Shown: positions 15,874-24,025 of the stretch, in pieces
Layout of the letters: the number at the start of each line of letters is the position of its first letter
How positions within the stretch are numbered: position 1 is the stretch's first letter
DNA from: Paenibacillus silvestris
GTDB taxonomy: Bacteria > Bacillota > Bacilli > Paenibacillales > NBRC-103111
Direction: 5' to 3'
Length of the DNA: 64,000 nt
NCBI RefSeq assembly: GCF_009882985.1
Contig: NZ_WTUZ01000022.1
Span: 967,065-1,031,064 of the forward strand
The notes under the pieces: model-generated
Told to the model about the DNA's origin: nothing
The model's database searches: none
Seen by the model: only the letters and a program-made list of their open reading frames with translations
Made by a program: the position numbers and the translations under genes

Positions 15874-17660
15874 GGTCTGACCTCACCGCTTTGCGCTCCG
15901 CCTACGGCATCAAGGATATGTTGAAACTCTGCGCCGTACACCGGATTATGCTCAATTTCTTCTTTGATTTCGGTGAAAGAATGCCCTAGCTCGTCAATTT
16001 TTCTACGAATATCATCTCTTGATCCTGCTTCCATCACCATTCGGAATAACGAGGTTTCTAGAGAACCTTTCTTCTCAATCTTCTCCAAAATCGTATCGAG
16101 CTGCCCAATCACCATCTCAAACATATTGATTTTCTCGTGCAGCAAGGAGAGGATGTGCTCTTCAATCGTATTATTTGTAGATAAATTATAGATGTTCACA
16201 TCGTGCGTTTGGCCAAGGCGATGGACACGACCAATCCGTTGTTCCACGCGCATTGGGTTCCACGGCAAGTCGAAGTTAATCATGTTATGGCAAAACTGCA
16301 GATTGATTCCCTCGCCGCCTGCTTCCGTAGCAACTAGCACTTGTACGCGATTGCGGAAGAGATCCATCATCCAATCCTTCTTCCCGCGATTCATGCCGCC
16401 GCGATAAGGCACTGCCGTAATTTTATGCTCTTTCAAATAGTTGAGCAGATACTCCTGAGAAGCGCGATACTCCGTGAAAATAATGACTTTATCATTAATT
16501 TCTTGAACGAGCTTCATGGTGGTTTCCGCTTTGCTATTCGATTTAATGCTGCGGATCAGCTCGACAAGCTCCCATATTTTGGCGCGTGTAGGCGAGTCTT
16601 CCGCTGTTTTTTTGAACAAATTCACGAGCGTGATGAAGACAGCGTCTCTGGAGGAGCAAACCTCCCGCTGGAGCGTGATGAGCGAAAGCATGCTGCTTAA
16701 ATCGCCGGAACTCTCTGCGTACCGCGTGCGGACGAAGTTGGTGACGCCATCATAGAGCGCCTGCTCGTCTGGAGAAAGCGTCAGTGGAATGTTCTTCACC
16801 ACCCGCTTGGTGTAATGCACACCGCCATCGCCGCGACGATTCCGAATCATCACCTTGGAGAGCTCCTGCTGAAGCTGGATCTCATTTTTCGGTGTTCTTT
16901 TGCCAACTACGAAATTGGACTTAAAGGAGCTATGGACCCCAAGTTGACCGGGCTTGAGCAAAGTAATGAGATTATAAAGCTCTTTCAAATCATTTTGAAC
17001 TGGTGTGGCAGTGAGCAGCAGGCAATATTTCTTGCGCAGCTCGTTAACGAAGGTGTAGTTGGTCGTTTTCTTATTTTTTAATTTATGGGCTTCGTCGACT
17101 ATAAGCATGTCGTATTCCAGACCCATCACGATTTCCCTGTGAGGATCTCGTTTGGCCGTATCCATGGAAGCAACGATAATATCGCTTTGCTGCCACATGT
17201 ACGCTTTTTTATGAGCGATGGCGGGAATACCGAATTTGGTGTTTAATTCACGGACCCATTGCAGGACAAGGGATGCAGGAACCAGGATAAGTGTTTTGCG
17301 GACCAAACCGCGGATCATGTATTCTTTTAAAATTAAACCAGCCTCAATGGTTTTCCCGAGTCCAACCTCATCAGCCAAGATGGCTCGACCGCGCATCTCA
17401 TTGAGCACTCGCTTAGCTGTATCGATCTGATGAGCCATAGGCTCAAGCTGCCCCAGATGAGGAAGGCACTGCATTTCATCAAATGTAGAAATAAGCCCCG
17501 ACTCTTCCGATTCGTAGGCTAGCTGGTATAAGGTCCAATCATCCCATGGCCCTCCTCCGCGCACACGATGATCCAGCTCAGTAAACGAGTCCCTCTCAAA
17601 GTGCATGTCCAACCGATGATGAATGGGGCGAATGTTCTCTTGCTGTTCATGTTGACGCAT
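15870..17660 (-). CDS. yqhH: SNF2-family DNA/RNA translocase (YqhH)
   Basis: 596 residues. The Walker A region LADEVGLGKTIEAGLI (about 95-110), the DEAH box LIVDEAHKLKN (about 186-196), LLLTATPVQN and the C-terminal helicase motifs ATEAGGEGINLQF and QRIGRVHRLGQ are all present. SNF2 enzymes use ATP to move along nucleic acid. AGGAGG precedes the ATG at 17660. It is co-transcribed with yqhG. In B. subtilis the pair lies divergent to the glycine-riboswitch gcvT operon; here lipM is divergent instead and I see no glycine riboswitch in the 269-bp gap. Confidence 0.88.
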   Translation of the reverse strand: MRQHEQQENIRPIHHRLDMHFERDSFTELDHRVRGGGPWDDWTLYQLAYESEESGLISTFDEMQCLPHLGQLEPMAHQIDTAKRVLNEMRGRAILADEVGLGKTIEAGLILKEYMIRGLVRKTLILVPASLVLQWVRELNTKFGIPAIAHKKAYMWQQSDIIVASMDTAKRDPHREIVMGLEYDMLIVDEAHKLKNKKTTNYTFVNELRKKYCLLLTATPVQNDLKELYNLITLLKPGQLGVHSSFKSNFVVGKRTPKNEIQLQQELSKVMIRNRRGDGGVHYTKRVVKNIPLTLSPDEQALYDGVTNFVRTRYAESSGDLSSMLSLITLQREVCSSRDAVFITLVNLFKKTAEDSPTRAKIWELVELIRSIKSNSKAETTMKLVQEINDKVIIFTEYRASQEYLLNYLKEHKITAVPYRGGMNRGKKDWMMDLFRNRVQVLVATEAGGEGINLQFCHNMINFDLPWNPMRVEQRIGRVHRLGQTHDVNIYNLSTNNTIEEHILSLLHEKINMFEMVIGQLDTILEKIEKKGSLETSLFRMVMEAGSRDDIRRKIDELGHSFTEIKEEIEHNPVYGAEFQHILDAVGGAQSGEVRP

Positions 17661-17929
17661 CGTTGTGCCCTCCTAAGAGTTTTCGTAAGAAAACTAACTT
17701 CGTAAACCTAAGCTGCGTTATTGCTTGTTATGAAGCACGGGCGCTAAACGCCGAATACGTGTTAGTATGTCCATAAGAGGCGCTTTCATAACTTTTTCCT
17801 TTGTAAAACAGACGATGAGATTGGGAGGGAGCTTGCAGAGGGGGAGGAATCGTAACAGAAGGTGATTATGTGGTATGATAGACGTTGTCTTTTGACAAGC
17901 GATGTAGCAAAGAAAGGGTGAAGATTTCG

Positions 17930-18769
17930 ATGACAGCATGGCGATTTATACATACGGGAGATCGTTCTCCTGCTGAAAATATGGCTTTAGATGAAGCGAT
18001 TTTGACCGCTCATAGCGAGGGAATCGTTCCTCCTACGGTGCGTTTCTATGGATGGAATCCAGCAACTCTGTCGATCGGCTATTTCCAAAAAGCGTCTGAG
18101 GTCGATCAGGAAGCCGTAGCTAAGGAAGGGATTGGCTTCGTGCGCCGTCCAACAGGAGGCAGAGCGGTCCTGCACGATAAAGAATTGACATATAGCATCA
18201 TCGTGGCTGAGGATTATCCGGGCATTCCCCGAAATGTCACCGACGCTTACCGCGTCCTGAGTGAAGGACTGCTGCAAGGGTTCCGTGCGTTAGGACTCAA
18301 CGCCGAGATGGTGCAGCTTGCAAGCGACGAGGAGAAGGAGAAATATGCATCTGCAGGCTCAGCTGCCTGCTTCGATTCTCCCTCCTGGTATGAGCTTGTG
18401 GTTGAGGGACGTAAAGTCGCCGGCAGCGCGCAGGTACGCCAGAAGAACGTCGTGCTGCAGCACGGCTCAATTCTGCTCGATATGGATACGGACCAATTGT
18501 TCCGTATGCTGCGTTTCTCTAACGAGAAAGTGGCGGAGCGGATGAAGACAAGCTTTTCGAAAAAAGCGGTGGCGATTAACGAGCTGCTGCGGGCACAGGG
18601 GAAAGATGCTGTTACCTTGGGGCAAGTGGAAGAGGCGTTCCGCCGGGAAATTGCTCAAGGTTTAGGCGTGGAGCTGGTGGAGGACTCTTTGACACAGTAT
18701 GAGATTGAATTGACCAATGCTCTTGTGCGAGAGAAGTATGGTACGGATGAGTGGAATTTGCGGCGGTAA
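17930..18769 (+). CDS. lipM: Octanoyltransferase LipM
   Basis: 279 residues. LipM moves octanoate from acyl carrier protein to GcvH, the first step of lipoate assembly. RRPTGGRAVLHDKELTYSI is the lipoate/biotin-ligase fold signature, and ACFDSPSWYELVVEGRKVAG contains the candidate acyl-carrying Cys147 followed by Lys162. These match LipM rather than a lipoate ligase (LplA). Start ATG 17930: AAAGGG is about 12 nt upstream; an earlier TTG at 17885 gives an N-terminus unlike the family. Divergent to yqhH. Confidence 0.85.
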   Translation: MTAWRFIHTGDRSPAENMALDEAILTAHSEGIVPPTVRFYGWNPATLSIGYFQKASEVDQEAVAKEGIGFVRRPTGGRAVLHDKELTYSIIVAEDYPGIPRNVTDAYRVLSEGLLQGFRALGLNAEMVQLASDEEKEKYASAGSAACFDSPSWYELVVEGRKVAGSAQVRQKNVVLQHGSILLDMDTDQLFRMLRFSNEKVAERMKTSFSKKAVAINELLRAQGKDAVTLGQVEEAFRREIAQGLGVELVEDSLTQYEIELTNALVREKYGTDEWNLRR

Positions 18770-18872
18770 GGGTGAGTGAGGCGGGGGGCTTGTTGATCTC
18801 GATTGATTTGATACCTTGTACAAGGTAACTTTAGAAGATCTGCGAAACTAGAGTAGCTAGGTTAGGGGAAGC

Positions 18873-18949
18873 TGAACGAGCTGAACCCGTTGAACGAGCA
18901 GAACGAGCAGAACGAGCAGAATGAGCAGAACGAGAAGAACGACCAGAAC
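18873..18949. repeat. 9-bp tandem repeat
   Basis: About eight and a half copies of WGAACGAGC with a few substitutions. Intergenic, in the 423-bp gap after lipM, directly before the second copy of the dispersed repeat element. Confidence 0.85.
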
Positions 18950-18960
18950 CTTGCAAATTG

Positions 18961-19140
18961 GGGAACTAGGGGACGCTATTTAGGGAAAAAGTGGTTGCTG
19001 GGGAGCTGAAACGGAACTTGAGGGTCTTATTTCAGCAAAATGAGAGCTAAATCGGATGAAAAGTCCGAAATAGCGAACTGGAGTTCCCTTCATTGGCTCA
19101 AACGATGAATTTCACTGAAATAGCGCCCTGGAGTTCCTTT
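18961..19140. repeat. Dispersed intergenic repeat, copy 2 (about 180 bp)
   Basis: An inverted unit GGGAACTAGGGGACGCTATT (18961-18980), a middle unit ACGGAACTTGAGG, then GAAATAGCGAACTGGAGTTC (starting 19067) and GAAATAGCGCCCTGGAGTTC (starting 19117), again 50 bp apart. Unit order and spacing match 6725-6903 although the bases between have diverged. Confidence 0.7.
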
Positions 19141-19155
19141 ATTAGGGTGTGGATT

Positions 19156-19187
19156 AAAAACCTAAGGCAGCTGCCTTAGGTTTTTTT
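19156..19187. terminator. Bidirectional terminator after dat
   Basis: A near-loopless palindrome AAACCTAAGGCAGCTGCCTT followed by AGGTTTTTTT, with T-runs on both strands. It closes dat on the minus strand. Confidence 0.85.
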
Positions 19188-19192
19188 GCTGA

Positions 19193-20020
19193 TTACGAAA
19201 ACGTACGAACAAACTCCTCTTGCAGCTTGCGGGTAAACGCCCCAGGCGTGCCGGCTCCAATTGCGTGGCCATCTACTTCTAGAATTGGTGTTATTTCGAC
19301 CGTTGTTCCTGTGATAAAGGCTTCGTCAGCTGCCAAAAGCTGTTCCGTTGTAAAAGCCTCCTCTTTAACGGGGATTTCTAGAGAATGGGCTAATCTTAGA
19401 ACAACCGCCCGGGTGATGCCATGTAAAATCAAATGATTAGCTGGATGCGTATAAAGCGCACCATCCTTGATCATCATCACGTTAGATGCGCTGCACTCTG
19501 TCACTGTACCTTCGCGATGCAGGACAACCTCCTGCACACCGTGATCGAGCGCTGCTTGTTTGGCCATGACATTGGGCAGCAAGTTGAGCGTTTTGAGATC
19601 GCATCTTAACCAGCGAATATCAGCAAAAGTAATCGCTTTGATACCGTTATGTATGGTTGCTACAGGTCTTGGCACTTCCGTACAATAGGCGAGCATAATG
19701 GGTTCAGCTTGAGCAGGAAATGGATGCGCGCGAGGAGCTTCCCCTCGGGTGATTTGCATATATACCGTGCCTTCGAGCAGCTTATTTTTGTCCACTAGTT
19801 CAGTTAGAATTTGTCCGATTCGGTGGAGGGTAAAAGGGAGCGTAAGCCGTACTTCACTTGCAGTTCGTTGAAGCCTCTGCAGATGTGCCTCCTGCTCATA
19901 TATTTGGCCTTGATATACGCGGAAAACTTCATAGATACCGTCTCCGAAATAATAACCGCGATCATCAGGCGAGAGCTGAATATCCGCTTTATTCATAAAT
20001 TCATTTTTATAAAAATACAT
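19193..20020 (-). CDS. dat: D-amino acid aminotransferase
   Basis: 275 residues, near the usual 280-290. It is a fold-type IV PLP enzyme that makes D-glutamate or D-alanine from 2-oxo acids for peptidoglycan. Evidence: RGYYFGDGIYEVFRVYQG at the N-terminus, the PLP lysine within CDLKTLNLLPNVMAKQ (Lys143), the Glu of EGTVTECSASNVMMI, and FITGTTVEITPI. GGAG lies 10 nt before the ATG. Monocistronic, divergent to nrdJ. Confidence 0.88.
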   Translation of the reverse strand: MYFYKNEFMNKADIQLSPDDRGYYFGDGIYEVFRVYQGQIYEQEAHLQRLQRTASEVRLTLPFTLHRIGQILTELVDKNKLLEGTVYMQITRGEAPRAHPFPAQAEPIMLAYCTEVPRPVATIHNGIKAITFADIRWLRCDLKTLNLLPNVMAKQAALDHGVQEVVLHREGTVTECSASNVMMIKDGALYTHPANHLILHGITRAVVLRLAHSLEIPVKEEAFTTEQLLAADEAFITGTTVEITPILEVDGHAIGAGTPGAFTRKLQEEFVRTFS

Positions 20021-20241
20021 GGCTCTAACATCTCCTTAGCAAAAATAAATAACGAACAAATGTTCTAAAAAGATAAGAATTGTGGTATCCTAAATACAGG
20101 TTAGCAGAGGAATCGGCTATCGTCAAAAGCAACGAACAGCTTGCTCGTTTTCTATAAAATAAAGAGAGATTTAGAGTAAATTCTAGCTACAGCGATGTTT
20201 ACTTGTCTTATTAAACAAAATTGGTCCTTTGGCCATTCGAA

Positions 20242-20290
20242 GGTCCATATCTTGTGGTGTATAATGGATTTCTCACACCATATATTGTAA
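20242..20290 (+). promoter_or_regulatory. Two NrdR boxes over the nrdJ promoter
   Basis: Box 1 GGTCCATATCTTGTGG (20242-20257) and box 2 ACACCATATATTGTAA (20275-20290) both resemble the NrdR consensus ACACWATATATWGTGT, sharing the C-x-A-T-A-T-x-T-T-G-T core. They are 33 bp apart, start to start, three helical turns as in known NrdR targets. A TATAAT (20260-20265) sits between them with a weak TTCGAA 18 bp upstream. The rest of the 322-bp gap between dat and nrdJ is AT-rich with no other recognised element. Confidence 0.7.
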
Positions 20291-20342
20291 TTTTCATTCT
20301 AGTTGGAGCTGCATCTGTAGCTTATTGGGAGGGCATTTATCA

Positions 20343-22985
20343 ATGGGAATTTCGCAATCAAGTAAGAGGCTGGAAGGGTTAAGCGAGAAAATATTTTTGG
20401 ATCGCTATGCACTCAAGAATGCGGATACGAGCTTAGCCAAGGTGGGGGACACCGTGCTCGTATTGACGAAGGATGATCCCAAATTCCCAGCCAAAGAAGT
20501 AGGCGAAATTATTAGCCGTGAAGGCGACAGCGTTCAAGTAAGAACACGCAGCGGTGAGACAGTCAAATCTGCGGTAGAGAAGCTTACACTAAACATAGAA
20601 AAGACACCTGAAGAACTGTGGGATCGTTTGGCTGGGGCCATGGCATCCGTAGAAGCCACACCCGAGAAACGTAACGAATGGACAGAGAAATTTAGATATA
20701 TTTTAGATGATTGGAAACTTGTCCCAGGTGGGCGGATTGCGGCAGGAGCAGATGCAAGTGATGAACTAACTCTGTTCAATTGCTATGTCATCCCTTCCCC
20801 TCACGATAGCCGTGGCGGCATTATGAGCACGCTTTCTGAGATGACGGAAATTATGTCACGCGGCGGCGGCGTTGGTATCAATCTATCTTCGCTTCGCCCA
20901 CGGCGTTCCGTTGTTAAAGGAGTTAACGGTTCTTCGAGCGGCGCGGTATCCTGGGGCGGCTTGTTCAGCTATACAACGGGACTGATTGAGCAAGGCGGCA
21001 GCCGTCGGGGCGCACTTATGCTGATGATTAATGACTGGCATCCTGATCTGGAAGATTTCATCACGGTGAAATCAACGATGGGGCAAATCACCAATGCCAA
21101 TTTATCCGTTTGTGTAAGCAATGGGTTTATGAAGGCTGTGAAGGAAGATTTGGAATGGGAACTCGTCTTCCCAGATACAACGGATCCTGACTATAACGAC
21201 AAATGGGACGGCAATCTGGAAGCATGGAAACAACTTGGCAAAACCGTCAAGCCTTACCGTACAGTAAGAGCTCGTGAAGTGTGGCACACAATCATTGAGT
21301 CTGCTTGGAAATCAGCTGAGCCTGGTGTTGTATTCATGGAATACTATAACCAAATGTCGAACAGCTGGTATTTCAATCCGATTATTTGTACGAATCCATG
21401 CGGGGAGCAGGGGCTTCCGGCTTGGGGAGTCTGCAACTTATCGGCGATTAACTTGTCGAAGTTTTATGATGCTCAGAAACATGATGTTGATTGGGAAGAT
21501 TTGGCGACGGTTGTTCGTTACTCGACTCGTTTCCTTGATAATGTCATTGACAAGACGCCTTATCATTTCGAAGAAAACCGCGAGAACCAACAGAAGGAAC
21601 GCCGCGTAGGCCTGGGATCAATGGGCTTAGCGGAATTAATGATTAAGCTGAAAATTCGTTACGGCAGTCCAGAATCGTTAGTATTTTTGGACAAAATCTA
21701 CGCTTTCATGGCAAGAGAAGCTTATCTCGCATCAGCAGAGATCGCCTCAGAAAAAGGATCCTTCCAAGCATTTATCGCGGATAAGTTCCTAGAGAGCGGC
21801 TTTATGAAAAATATGACTCATGTATTCCCGGAAGTTGGCGAAGCCATTAAGAAGAGCGGCATGCGCAACGTTACGGTCATTACACAGGCACCAACAGGAA
21901 GCACAGGGACGATGGTTGGCACTTCGACGGGTATTGAGCCGTATTTTGCCTTTGAATATTTCCGCCAAAGCCGGCTTGGGTTCGATAAGCAATATGTGCC
22001 GATCGCTCAAGAATGGAAAGACGCCAATCCGAATCAGGAATTACCGGATTACTTCGTAACTTCCATGACCTTGACGGCGGAAGATCATATCCGAGCACAA
22101 GCAGCTATCCAGAAGTGGGTGGATAGTTCGATCTCCAAAACAGCGAATTGCCCATCCGATTTCACAGTTGAAGAGACCAAGCGGTTGTATGAATTAGCTT
22201 TTGATCTCGGCTGTAAGGGCGTCACCATCTACCGCGATGGAAGCCGTGATGTGCAGGTTCTTAGCACAAGCGCTGACAAGAAAGAGGAGAAGAAAGAAGA
22301 GAAGGCAGAAGCAGCACCTGTTGCTGTAGCTGCGGAGGCTGTGAAAGAAGAAGCTAGCTTAACGAATCTTTCAGGTAAGCTTGCTGTTAACGTTGATGCG
22401 AAAACGGAGCAAGTTTTCGATAAGCAATATAAGCGCCGGCCGCAAATTTTGCGAGGCGCAACCTATAAAGTGAATACACCATTTGGCATGGCGTATATCA
22501 CCATTAATGATATGAACGGAACGCCGAGTGAAATCTTCCTTAACGTAGGCAAAGCTGGATCAGACGTATTTGCGATGTCTGAAGCACTTGGCCGCGTGTG
22601 CTCTTTGTTCTTGCGCTACGGCGACCACGGGGACAAAGTGAAGCTGCTCGTGAAGCACTTGAAAGGCATTGGCGGCTCTGGCGCCATTGGTTTTGGCACG
22701 AACCGCGTTGAGTCTATCGCGGATGCGGTTGCCAAAGCGCTCGAGCAGCACGACGAAGTGATGAACGAGCAAGACGACGCGCGGAACTACGTGACCGCGA
22801 CGAGTGAAGTGCTGGATGCGCCAGCTCCGGCACCGGTGGTTGCTCCAAGCGGGCACTCCGCGCATGGCGGCAGCGCAGCAAGCGCCGCGACGAAGGACTT
22901 GTGCCCGTCTTGCGGTTCCGCTTCGCTGATTAACAGCGAAGGGTGTAAGAACTGCGCGAACTGTGGCTACAGTCGCTGCTCGTAG
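20343..22985 (+). CDS. nrdJ: Adenosylcobalamin-dependent (class II) ribonucleotide reductase
   Basis: 880 residues. It makes deoxyribonucleotides using a B12-derived radical, independent of oxygen. The first redox cysteine lies in LFNCYVIP (Cys147), the active-site triad N-x-C-x-E is in NPCGEQ (Asn351, Cys353, Glu355), and the family pattern APTGSTGTMVGTSTGIEPYF is present. After a Glu/Ala-rich linker (about 645-690) comes a TSCPD-like region and a C-terminal zinc ribbon with CPSCG and CKNCANCG. Start ATG 20343 is 10 nt after GGGAGG; a TTG 18 bp upstream is not supported. It has two NrdR boxes upstream and a terminator downstream. Confidence 0.93.
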   Translation: MGISQSSKRLEGLSEKIFLDRYALKNADTSLAKVGDTVLVLTKDDPKFPAKEVGEIISREGDSVQVRTRSGETVKSAVEKLTLNIEKTPEELWDRLAGAMASVEATPEKRNEWTEKFRYILDDWKLVPGGRIAAGADASDELTLFNCYVIPSPHDSRGGIMSTLSEMTEIMSRGGGVGINLSSLRPRRSVVKGVNGSSSGAVSWGGLFSYTTGLIEQGGSRRGALMLMINDWHPDLEDFITVKSTMGQITNANLSVCVSNGFMKAVKEDLEWELVFPDTTDPDYNDKWDGNLEAWKQLGKTVKPYRTVRAREVWHTIIESAWKSAEPGVVFMEYYNQMSNSWYFNPIICTNPCGEQGLPAWGVCNLSAINLSKFYDAQKHDVDWEDLATVVRYSTRFLDNVIDKTPYHFEENRENQQKERRVGLGSMGLAELMIKLKIRYGSPESLVFLDKIYAFMAREAYLASAEIASEKGSFQAFIADKFLESGFMKNMTHVFPEVGEAIKKSGMRNVTVITQAPTGSTGTMVGTSTGIEPYFAFEYFRQSRLGFDKQYVPIAQEWKDANPNQELPDYFVTSMTLTAEDHIRAQAAIQKWVDSSISKTANCPSDFTVEETKRLYELAFDLGCKGVTIYRDGSRDVQVLSTSADKKEEKKEEKAEAAPVAVAAEAVKEEASLTNLSGKLAVNVDAKTEQVFDKQYKRRPQILRGATYKVNTPFGMAYITINDMNGTPSEIFLNVGKAGSDVFAMSEALGRVCSLFLRYGDHGDKVKLLVKHLKGIGGSGAIGFGTNRVESIADAVAKALEQHDEVMNEQDDARNYVTATSEVLDAPAPAPVVAPSGHSAHGGSAASAATKDLCPSCGSASLINSEGCKNCANCGYSRCS

Positions 22986-22987
22986 GT

Positions 22988-23018
22988 AAACCAGGGGAGG
23001 GATCCCCTGGTTGTTGTT
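22988..23018 (+). terminator. Terminator of nrdJ
   Basis: AACCAGGGG / CCCCTGGTT stem followed by a TG-rich TTGTTGTTTG tail. Confidence 0.7.
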
Positions 23019-23153
23019 TGTTGGGTGGTGGTGTGTGTTTTTTTTGTTTGTGAAAAATCCAATGGATGAAGCTGTGCATAACAAAGTGCGTGGCATGGTA
23101 AATGATTTGACAGCACAATTCTCCCTTTATCCGGGTTTGAGTTACTAAATTCA

Positions 23154-23190
23154 GACGCTCCTTCCAGTATGTTCTCATGGAAGGAGCGTC
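23154..23190. repeat. Perfect 13-bp inverted repeat
   Basis: GACGCTCCTTCCA / TGGAAGGAGCGTC with an 11-nt loop. It covers the only ATG of the following small frame. It could be a weak terminator (no T-run) or a translation-blocking hairpin. Confidence 0.6.
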
Positions 23191-23519
23191 ATTGTAGTGA
23201 ACCATTAGGGAGCACATTCGATATTGCCGTAGGTCTGGCACAGTGTTTGATCTTTGGATCAAATGCTTTTTTTTATTTCGGGGAGAGAGATGAGAACGTT
23301 AGCGTGGTAAATTGGTTCTTGTTAGAGATAATTGCCGCGGTTGGGAATAGGGAGGAAGGTGAATCAGATATACAAACTGTTATCAGGGAGATGCTGGAAG
23401 ATCCCATTCCTAAGCAGTTTGAGTTTATGAATAACCAAACATTTAGTCCTTTACTGAAAGATAACGTTTATTTGATTGTCTCCGAATGGATCAAGGATCA
23501 TCGCTTTACCGATTGTTAA
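23169..23519 (+). CDS. Hypothetical protein, possibly a degraded gene
   Basis: 116 codons, acidic, with no family recognised. The ATG sits in the loop of a perfect hairpin and has no ribosome-binding site, so the true start may lie further in. After its stop, another frame continues with a protein-like stretch (YPLKDGDVIDGGYTYIF, about 23550-23642) before a stop, so the gene may once have been longer and be frameshifted. Low certainty that it is functional. Confidence 0.35.
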   Translation: MFSWKERHCSEPLGSTFDIAVGLAQCLIFGSNAFFYFGERDENVSVVNWFLLEIIAAVGNREEGESDIQTVIREMLEDPIPKQFEFMNNQTFSPLLKDNVYLIVSEWIKDHRFTDC

Positions 23520-23679
23520 ATTCTCAGGCACACATTGCTAGGAGCAGTCTTTATCCGTTGAAAGATGGTGACGTCATTGATGGGGGCTATACATATATTT
23601 TCATTCTATCATCCTATGAATCTACTGGACAAATAAATGATTAAACGCTAGTATGGGCAGTACAACTATATACTTGCAA

Positions 23680-23870
23680 ATAAGGTGCGCAATCGATAAC
23701 AGAGTCGAAAGTGCTTAAAAGGGAAGTCAGGTGCAACACCTGCGCGGTCCCGCCACTGTAAATGCGGAGTTGCTTTTCTATCAGGCCACTGTCCCCACTT
23801 GAGGGGATGGGAAGGCGAAAAGTTTACGAGGATGCATGAGCCAGGATACCTGCCTATTTTGCTTGTCGGA
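23680..23870 (+). promoter_or_regulatory. Cobalamin riboswitch
   Basis: The conserved aptamer blocks appear in order: AAAAGGGAAGTCAGGTGCAA, CCTGCGCGGTCCCGCCACTG, GCCACTG (again, in the second arm), GGGAAGGCG, and the B12 box GAGCCAGGATACCTGCC. Boundaries are approximate. Adenosylcobalamin or a relative normally lowers expression of the downstream gene, here the giant DUF4430/SLH protein 156 bp on. Confidence 0.95.
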
Positions 23871-23951
23871 CTGTTTCTCCGGGGGGTGAGAAATTAGTTA
23901 GCATTCCTATGCCTTTTTTCGGCACATGGATGTTGTTTTTTGTTGGAATCA

Positions 23952-23985
23952 AAGGCAAACCCCACTCTGGGGTTTGCTTTTTTTG
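23952..23985 (+). terminator. Terminator between the riboswitch and the giant surface gene
   Basis: AGGCAAACCCC / GGGGTTTGCTT stem, then TTTTTT. It lies 41 bp before the start codon, so full-length mRNA must read through it. This fits a transcription-terminating expression platform of the riboswitch; the antiterminator pairing was not worked out. Confidence 0.85.
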
Positions 23986-24025
23986 CTTTGCTTTTTAACA
24001 AAATTGAAGGAGTGATAAGAAAAGT

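Noticed and set aside
17661..17929. Glycine riboswitch between yqhH and lipM
   Set aside because: No tandem glycine aptamer pattern is seen, and no gcvT gene follows.
17718..17939. 73-codon minus-strand frame between yqhH and lipM
   Set aside because: No ribosome-binding site, overlaps the lipM start, no recognisable product.
18873..18949. CRISPR-like array
   Set aside because: The period is 9 bp without spacers, so it is a simple tandem repeat.
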